Source: JBBQZU01 sp038207425 (GTDB lineage Bacteria; Bacteroidota; Bacteroidia; Flavobacteriales_D; Cryomorphaceae). From it: a DNA stretch of 10,520 bases. The translations under genes and the position numbers were made by a program. Shown here one piece after another: positions 6,827 through 10,520 of the stretch (position 1 is the stretch's first letter; each line of letters begins with the position of its first letter). The DNA is taken from the NCBI GenBank assembly GCA_038207425.1, contig JBBQZU010000059.1:1-10520 (forward strand), read 5' to 3'. Under the pieces are notes generated by a model. That model saw nothing but the letters and a program-made list of their open reading frames with translations. It was not told the origin of the DNA and did no database searches.

Positions 6827-6924
6827 AAAACAAAAATGAAGTGGTAATTTGGACAGGGAGCAGTAAAACAATAGGCTCGACCCGAGTTCATAAGCTTACT
6901 AAAAAACCCACTACTAAGTTTTAA
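6823..6924 (+). CDS. Possible 33-residue small protein overlapping the previous stop
   Basis: The ATG at 6823 overlaps the TGA of the 36-residue membrane protein (ATGA), the classic coupled arrangement. The product would be 33 residues, basic at both ends, with VVIWTGSSKTIGSTR in the middle and a KLTKKPTTKF tail. It has no signal peptide, membrane helix or recognised motif. It may be a true small protein, the remnant of a gene start, or chance. The main argument is the ATGA overlap; the composition adds little. Confidence 0.22.
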   Translation: MKNKNEVVIWTGSSKTIGSTRVHKLTKKPTTKF

Positions 6925-6934
6925 ACAGGATTGT

Positions 6935-6943
6935 TATCATTTG
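6935..6943 (+). promoter_or_regulatory. Weak promoter-like motif upstream of dps
   Basis: TATCATTTG differs from the Bacteroidota -7 consensus TAnnTTTG by one extra base between TA and TTTG. It lies about 55 bases before the dps start. No convincing -33 element is seen. The 173-bp gap between the 36-residue protein and dps would allow a separate promoter, which dps genes often have. Confidence 0.18.
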
Positions 6944-6997
6944 CGACAATGACCGCCATCTTTTAAATTCTAACAAATTAAATTAAAACAAATCATT

Positions 6998-7468
6998 GTG
7001 AAACCCAACATTGGAATATCAGAAAAAAAATTGGATGCAGTAACGGATATACTCTCTGAAGCATTAGCGAACGAAGTAACGCTCTACACAAAAACAAGAA
7101 AATTTCACTGGAACGTGAGCGGTGAAAGTTTTATGGAACTTCATAAGCTTTTCGAAAACCAGTACAAGAAATTAGAAAATTCAATAGACGAAGTTGCAGA
7201 GCGCATTAGCAAATTGGGAAGCAAAACCATTGGCACAATGAATGAGTTTGGAAAATTATCTTCAGTTAAAGAGCAACCTGGAAAATATCCTTCATCTAAA
7301 GAAATGATGAAGGAACTTTTAACGGACCATGAAACTATCATTGTGATGCTTCGCAAAGCTGTTGACGACTGCGCTGAAAAATACAATGATGCAGGTACAT
7401 CCGATTTTTTAACAGGCTTGATGGAACAACATGAAACCATCGCCTGGACATTAAGAAGGTATTTTTAA
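6998..7468 (+). CDS. dps: DNA starvation/stationary-phase protection protein Dps
   Basis: A complete 156-residue ferritin-like Dps. It should assemble into a 12-subunit shell that oxidises Fe(II) with hydrogen peroxide and stores Fe(III), protecting DNA from Fenton damage. The inter-subunit ferroxidase ligands are all present: His37 in KFHWNV, His49, Asp64 and Glu68 in IDEVAER, with the same spacing as the classical Dps site. The C-terminal half has LTDHETIIVMLRKAV and LMEQHETIAWTLRRYF. There is no long Lys-rich N-terminal tail, so non-specific DNA binding like that of E. coli Dps is doubtful. The start is GTG at 6998 after an A-rich leader; no upstream in-frame ATG improves the family alignment. 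The SDR gene follows after 22 bp. Regulation by peroxide or starvation is usual, but no operator is identified. Confidence 0.95.
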   Translation: MKPNIGISEKKLDAVTDILSEALANEVTLYTKTRKFHWNVSGESFMELHKLFENQYKKLENSIDEVAERISKLGSKTIGTMNEFGKLSSVKEQPGKYPSSKEMMKELLTDHETIIVMLRKAVDDCAEKYNDAGTSDFLTGLMEQHETIAWTLRRYF

Positions 7469-7490
7469 TTCATTTTCTAAAAATGAACAA

Positions 7491-8246
7491 ATGAAAATTT
7501 TAAAAAACAAAGTAGCCATTGTTACCGGAGCAAGTTCCGGAATTGGCAAAGAAGTTGCGTTAAAGTATGCATCTGAAGGCGCGAAAGTTGTCGTTTCCGA
7601 CATAGACGAAGAAGGTGGAAACGAAACGGTATCACTGATTAAATCACAAGGTGGAGAGGCAATTTTTGTAAAAGCGGATACTTCAAAATCAGGTGACCAC
7701 AAGGCACTCGTAGACGAAACCGTAAAAAAATATGGAGGTTTGCACATTGCATGCAACAATGCGGGCATTGGCGGAGATTTAGCTCCAACTGGAGAGTATC
7801 CCATTGACGGTTGGGACAAAATAATAGGTATTAATCTTTCGGGCGTATTTTATGGTTTGCGTTACCAGATTCCTGCCATGTTAGCAACAGGCGAAGGTGG
7901 AAGCATTATAAATATGGCGTCTATACTTGGTATGGTTGGTTCTAAAAACGTACCGGGATATGTTGCTGCAAAACATGGTGTTGTGGGTCTTACCAAAGCC
8001 GCTGCTTTGGATTATGCCGACCAGCAAATTCGCGTGAATGCTGTGGGGCCGGGTTACATCGACACTCCTTTGTTGTCCAATTCACTGAATGAAGAAACCA
8101 TAAAATCATTGGCCGCGCTTCACCCCATTGGCAGGTTAGGTACTGCCGAAGAAGTTGCAGAAATAGTGCTTTGGCTAAGTTCTTCCAAATCATCTTTTGT
8201 AACCGGTTCTTATTACTTGATAGACGGCGGCTATACAGCTCAATAA
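7491..8246 (+). CDS. Short-chain dehydrogenase/reductase (classical SDR, glucose 1-dehydrogenase-like)
   Basis: A 251-residue classical SDR. The Rossmann cofactor motif TGASSGIG is at 12-19, Asp37 ends the second strand and favours NAD(H) over NADP(H), and NNAG is at 89-92. The catalytic residues are Ser144 (INMAS), Tyr157 and Lys161 (YVAAK), with the usual 13-residue Ser-Tyr spacing. GPGYIDTPLL (about 186-195) and the C-terminal VTGSYYLIDGGYTAQ are family hallmarks. It oxidises or reduces an alcohol/carbonyl pair in the cytoplasm; many such proteins are annotated glucose 1-dehydrogenase or 3-oxoacyl-ACP reductase-like, but the substrate cannot be read from sequence. The ATG at 7491 lies 22 bp after dps, so the two probably share a transcript. 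A weak 5-bp hairpin (8277-8290) downstream, followed a few bases later by T6, may be its terminator. Confidence 0.92.
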   Translation: MKILKNKVAIVTGASSGIGKEVALKYASEGAKVVVSDIDEEGGNETVSLIKSQGGEAIFVKADTSKSGDHKALVDETVKKYGGLHIACNNAGIGGDLAPTGEYPIDGWDKIIGINLSGVFYGLRYQIPAMLATGEGGSIINMASILGMVGSKNVPGYVAAKHGVVGLTKAAALDYADQQIRVNAVGPGYIDTPLLSNSLNEETIKSLAALHPIGRLGTAEEVAEIVLWLSSSKSSFVTGSYYLIDGGYTAQ

Positions 8247-8579
8247 AATATTTCATTCCGATTAAAACTTAAATATAGAATTCCGATTCTTAAGAAATGA
8301 TTTTTTAGGAGCCCACATTATTCACCAATAAAAACATTGGCCGTTTTCTCTCTCTCGAAAAGGGACAGATAAGATCAAAATCCGGTTATACGAATCAACA
8401 GAAACACTATTATTTTAAGCCTTCAGCGGAACAGGTGGTCTGATTTTCGGGCAGGTTATCTCTGCTATATTCACATTCCCGATACTAATTTGCTAAAAAG
8501 GGTGAATCGCGCCTTTTATCAGTTTTTATTCTCAGGAGAGTAGAAACAAGGCCTCCAAAATATTTAAATCTGTTCAGTA

Positions 8580-8606
8580 GGCAGAGCCGCTCATCTCGGC
8601 TCCGCC
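8580..8606. repeat. GC-rich inverted repeat (hairpin)
   Basis: GAGCCG (8584-8589) pairs with CGGCTC (8597-8602) over a 7-base loop. Past one A-C mismatch the stem extends by GGC (8580-8582) with GCC (8604-8606). No T-run follows. Its composition is unlike the surrounding AT-rich DNA and resembles a repeated extragenic element more than a terminator. Confidence 0.45.
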
Positions 8607-8787
8607 CGATGCCTGCGTCTCGGCCACTGCTCAGGTGTGGATACTTCAGAACCGGGCGCACTCAGGGCGGAATATTTTGCTATTCGCAAAGCACTTGTGT
8701 TCTACGTTCGGAGAGTATATTCTCAATGAATGAGCCACAGCGTGTTTTCTAAAAATAGATGTTCCATTAATTTTCAAGGGGAAAATT

Positions 8788-8799
8788 CGTTTAGCTTTG
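8788..8799 (+). promoter_or_regulatory. Putative -7 promoter element upstream of sbtA
   Basis: CGTTTAGCTTTG (8788-8799) contains TAGCTTTG, an exact match to the Bacteroidota -7 consensus TAnnTTTG. The same 12 bases occur at 10275-10286 before the secreted-protein gene at 10380. The distances to the start codons are similar (91 and 105 bases). A clear -33 TTG is not visible at the expected distance, so this rests on the -7 match and the repeat. Confidence 0.42.
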
Positions 8800-8878
8800 G
8801 AGCTTTACTCACGAATATAATAAAACCTGCGTCGCCCAAAGTACCAAATCGCTTCACTTGAACAAATCATAAAGTAAT

Positions 8879-9844
8879 ATGGATTTTCAAATTTTGGTTT
8901 CAAACCTTACGAACCCAACACTGCTTTTTTTTGTGCTGGGCATCATTGCAACAATTGTAAGAAGCGACCTAAAGATTCCTGCATCATCAAGTAAATTTAT
9001 CGCATTGTATCTTTTGTTCTCCATTGGCTTTAAGGGAGGACAAGAACTGGCGCACAGCGGTTTCAACAAAGAAATTATCAATTCACTCCTCTTCGGAATA
9101 GCATTGGCATCAATAATTCCGTTTTACATTTTTTTTATTCTGAAAAAGAAGTTGAGCATCAGCGATTCCGGGGCCGTAGCTGCAGCATACGGCTCAGTAA
9201 GTGCTGTTACGTTTGTTGCCGCTGTTTCATTTCTGGAAGCACAAAAAATAGACTTTGGCGGGCACATGGTAGCAGTTATGGCACTCATGGAATCGCCGGC
9301 TATCATTGTTGGAGTGATTTTAATGATGCACTATGACAAGGAAAATACCGGTAACGTAAATCTAAAATCCATCATTCAGCACTCATTTACCAATGGCAGC
9401 GTGCTTATGATTTTGGGAAGTTTGGCAATAGGATTAATCGCTGATACAAAACAAGCAGAAGGTATCAAACCTTTCACAACCGATATCTTCAAAGGTTTTC
9501 TCGCCATCTTTCTTTTAGAAATGGGGATGATAACCGCAAGAAGATTCTCAGCATTCGTAAAATATGGTTGGTTTGCCTCGCTGTTTGCCATAATAATTCC
9601 GGCCATAAACGGATGCATCGTTGCATTCGCTAGTCAATACGTAACACATGAGGCCGGCAACCGATTTATTTTTGCCATACTCGCCGCCAGTGCGTCATAC
9701 ATTGCAGTACCAGCAGCCATGCGATTGGCAGCACCCAAAGCAGACCCGGGTCTTTATATTCCGATGGCTTTAGGAGTAACCTTCCCATTTAATATTACCG
9801 TGGGCATGCCTCTGTACTTCTTGATTATTCAAACATCTTTATAA
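8879..9844 (+). CDS. sbtA: SbtA-family sodium-dependent bicarbonate transporter
   Basis: A 321-residue polytopic inner-membrane protein of the SbtA family (formerly DUF897), with about ten hydrophobic segments in two similar halves. Family hallmarks are IGFKGGQELA near residues 50-59, AAYGSVSAVTFVAA around Tyr104, ALMESPAIIVG (about 136-146), and near the C-terminus ASYIAVPAAMRLAAPKADPG, with Lys287 and Asp289, followed by ALGVTFPFNITVGMPLY. SbtA imports bicarbonate with sodium; in cyanobacteria for carbon concentration, in heterotrophs presumably for carboxylation reactions or pH balance. Length is short of the roughly 370-residue cyanobacterial proteins, mainly through a shorter central loop. 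The PII-like regulator SbtB, often encoded next to sbtA, is not found here. It stands alone after a 632-bp gap with its own promoter-like element. Confidence 0.92.
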   Translation: MDFQILVSNLTNPTLLFFVLGIIATIVRSDLKIPASSSKFIALYLLFSIGFKGGQELAHSGFNKEIINSLLFGIALASIIPFYIFFILKKKLSISDSGAVAAAYGSVSAVTFVAAVSFLEAQKIDFGGHMVAVMALMESPAIIVGVILMMHYDKENTGNVNLKSIIQHSFTNGSVLMILGSLAIGLIADTKQAEGIKPFTTDIFKGFLAIFLLEMGMITARRFSAFVKYGWFASLFAIIIPAINGCIVAFASQYVTHEAGNRFIFAILAASASYIAVPAAMRLAAPKADPGLYIPMALGVTFPFNITVGMPLYFLIIQTSL

Positions 9845-9937
9845 ATAATGCCGGTTCAATCAGCACATTCTGCCTTAAAGAAATGAGATGCTTACCAGAA
9901 ATGGCCTTTAATAATAAAGCAGTATGCGTGATGGTTC

Positions 9938-10176
9938 CTACGTAGTTGAATAAATTGCTTTCACATGGCATGGAGTGAAGACCAAAGCAATTGTAGAGCC
10001 TTCTTCTGGAATCATCACAAGGCCGCGGGGCATTCTAACTGCTTTCGCGAAAAGGCGTAGACCGGGCCCATGCCGACGGCGGCCAAATTTTCACCGGGTA
10101 CAACTTCAGGTACAAACCATAAATGTTCTGACCCGAAGTGTTCATAATGTACTTCCAAACCTTTGAAGGGGGATAT
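9938..10176 (-). pseudogene. Possible frameshifted gene remnant on the minus strand
   Basis: On the minus strand a frame is open for 53 codons (10176 down to the TGA at 10015-10017). Its translation includes EVHYEHFGSEHLWFVPEVV and LAAVGMGPVYAF. Just before it ends, a second frame carries the same style of sequence onward, with AKAVRMPRGLVMIPEEGSTI, to a TAG at 9938-9940. Joined by one frameshift near 10045-10055 they would form a continuous stretch of about 75-80 residues. The composition is protein-like and GC-richer than the surroundings. I recognise no family and see no start codon, so this is at best a fragment and may be chance. Confidence 0.25.
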
Positions 10177-10274
10177 TTAGACTTTAGTCAATGTTCTTTT
10201 GGTGAGGTGCTCCGAAAATGGGATCAGGACCATTTCAGAAAATCCAATTCTCGTGGGCTACTGATTGAAAAAAT

Positions 10275-10286
10275 CGTTTAGCTTTG
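10275..10286 (+). promoter_or_regulatory. Putative -7 promoter element upstream of the secreted-protein gene
   Basis: CGTTTAGCTTTG is identical to the element before sbtA and contains TAGCTTTG, fitting TAnnTTTG. It lies 105 bases before the ATG at 10380, implying a leader of roughly 85-90 bases. No -33 TTG is seen at the expected spacing. Confidence 0.4.
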
Positions 10287-10379
10287 AAATAGCGAAGGAT
10301 GTTTTGAGCCGGACTGACCTTGATTGCAAGATTCGACAACATCTCGTCCTAAAAGAAGAGATGTATAAAATTAACCAAG

Positions 10380-10520
10380 ATGAAACCATCAACCACTGTT
10401 TTAGTGCTCTTGCTCATAGCAGGCACAACGACCATGGCTCAAGTAACGCCATCAAAAAATCTCATTAATAATGCTCAATTCAAATACCCGGCAGCAAAGA
10501 AAGAAGCCTTTGACACCACG
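10380..10520 (+). CDS. Secreted protein, 5' part only; probable prolyl oligopeptidase (S9 family)
   Basis: ATG at 10380 opens a frame that runs to the window end (47 codons, no stop). The N-terminus is a textbook Sec signal peptide: MKPS, a hydrophobic core (TVLVLLLIAG, about residues 6-15), then TTTMA with likely cleavage before Gln21. The start of the mature part, with QFKYPAAKKEAFDTT (about 33-47), resembles the segment YP-x-KK-x-(4)-DT that precedes the VSDPYRWLED region of prolyl oligopeptidases, but that diagnostic region lies beyond the window. The family call is therefore inference from a short match. If right, it is a periplasmic serine peptidase that cuts peptides after proline. The start is preferred over the overlapping frame beginning at 10265 because only this frame encodes a signal peptide. 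Confidence 0.6.
   Translation, partial: MKPSTTVLVLLLIAGTTTMAQVTPSKNLINNAQFKYPAAKKEAFDTT

Larger units (their letters stand above)
8247..8878. other. Intergenic region with a GC-rich patch
   Basis: No convincing gene. ATTCCGATT occurs twice (8255-8263, 8280-8288). A + strand frame is open for 56 codons (8373-8543) without an ATG and could be gene debris. A GC-rich patch (about 8577-8680) contains a strong hairpin and a 47-codon ATG frame (8609-8752) whose translation is rich in Arg, Ser and Cys and looks like a chance frame. AAAAGG (8496-8501) and CCTTTT (8512-8517) form a weak stem. A promoter-like TAGCTTTG lies at 8792-8799. Confidence 0.45.
9845..10379. other. Intergenic region with possible minus-strand gene debris
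   Basis: No intact gene is supported. Open + strand frames at 9975-10166 and 10265-10468 are not convincing; the latter overlaps, out of frame, the signal peptide of the better-supported gene at 10380. The minus strand has protein-like frames (9938-10176). A 6-bp inverted repeat AAATGG...CCATTT (10216-10235) and the promoter-like CGTTTAGCTTTG (10275-10286) are also present. Confidence 0.4.

Noticed and set aside
8609..8752. 47-codon ATG frame in the GC-rich patch
   Set aside because: Several frames are open there because GC-rich DNA has few stops; the Arg/Ser/Cys-rich translation does not look like a folded protein.
9975..10166. + strand frame of 63 codons after sbtA
   Set aside because: Arg/Pro-rich translation typical of the complement of coding-like DNA; the minus strand reads better here.
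10265..10468. + strand frame of 67 codons starting with TTG
   Set aside because: Overlaps out of frame the signal peptide gene starting at 10380, which has a much better N-terminus; its 3' half is a shadow of that gene.

Overview
The window looks like chromosomal DNA of a Bacteroidota bacterium, perhaps Cytophagales or Chitinophagales. The reasons are moderate AT-richness, A/T-rich leaders without Shine-Dalgarno sequences before nearly every start codon, TAnnTTTG-type -7 motifs, and the protein families present. The taxonomic call is inference; there is no rRNA or other marker. All confident genes are on the + strand. I saw no tRNA, rRNA, CRISPR array or intact insertion sequence.

Left part (388-5261): a probable stress/redox operon. 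It encodes a Sad/YneI-type aldehyde dehydrogenase (560-1942), a general-stress-protein-26-like flavin split-barrel protein (2009-2533), an NADPH-dependent FMN reductase (2671-3255), a bacterial eRF1-like protein of the baeRF family 3 type (3274-4434) and a larger flavodoxin-fold oxidoreductase (4530-5261).

Middle (5262-6306): about 1 kb without an intact gene. It holds a possible decayed minus-strand reading frame (5515-5769) and, more clearly, a truncated second copy of the beginning of the aldehyde dehydrogenase gene with its leader and probably its promoter (5994-6267). This promoter-bearing relic lies directly before the next gene group.

Second group (6307-8246): a methionine-rich lipoprotein, a 36-residue membrane protein, Dps, and a short-chain dehydrogenase. 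If the relic promoter is live, this group and the first operon would share a control signal, joining aldehyde/flavin redox chemistry and ribosome-associated functions with iron sequestration and DNA protection.

Right part (8247-10520): a 630-bp gap with a GC-rich patch and a hairpin, then an SbtA-family sodium/bicarbonate transporter (8879-9844), a second gap with possible minus-strand gene debris, and the start of a secreted protein that resembles a prolyl oligopeptidase (10380 to the window end). The transporter and the secreted protein share an exact 12-bp element containing TAGCTTTG at a similar distance upstream of their starts.
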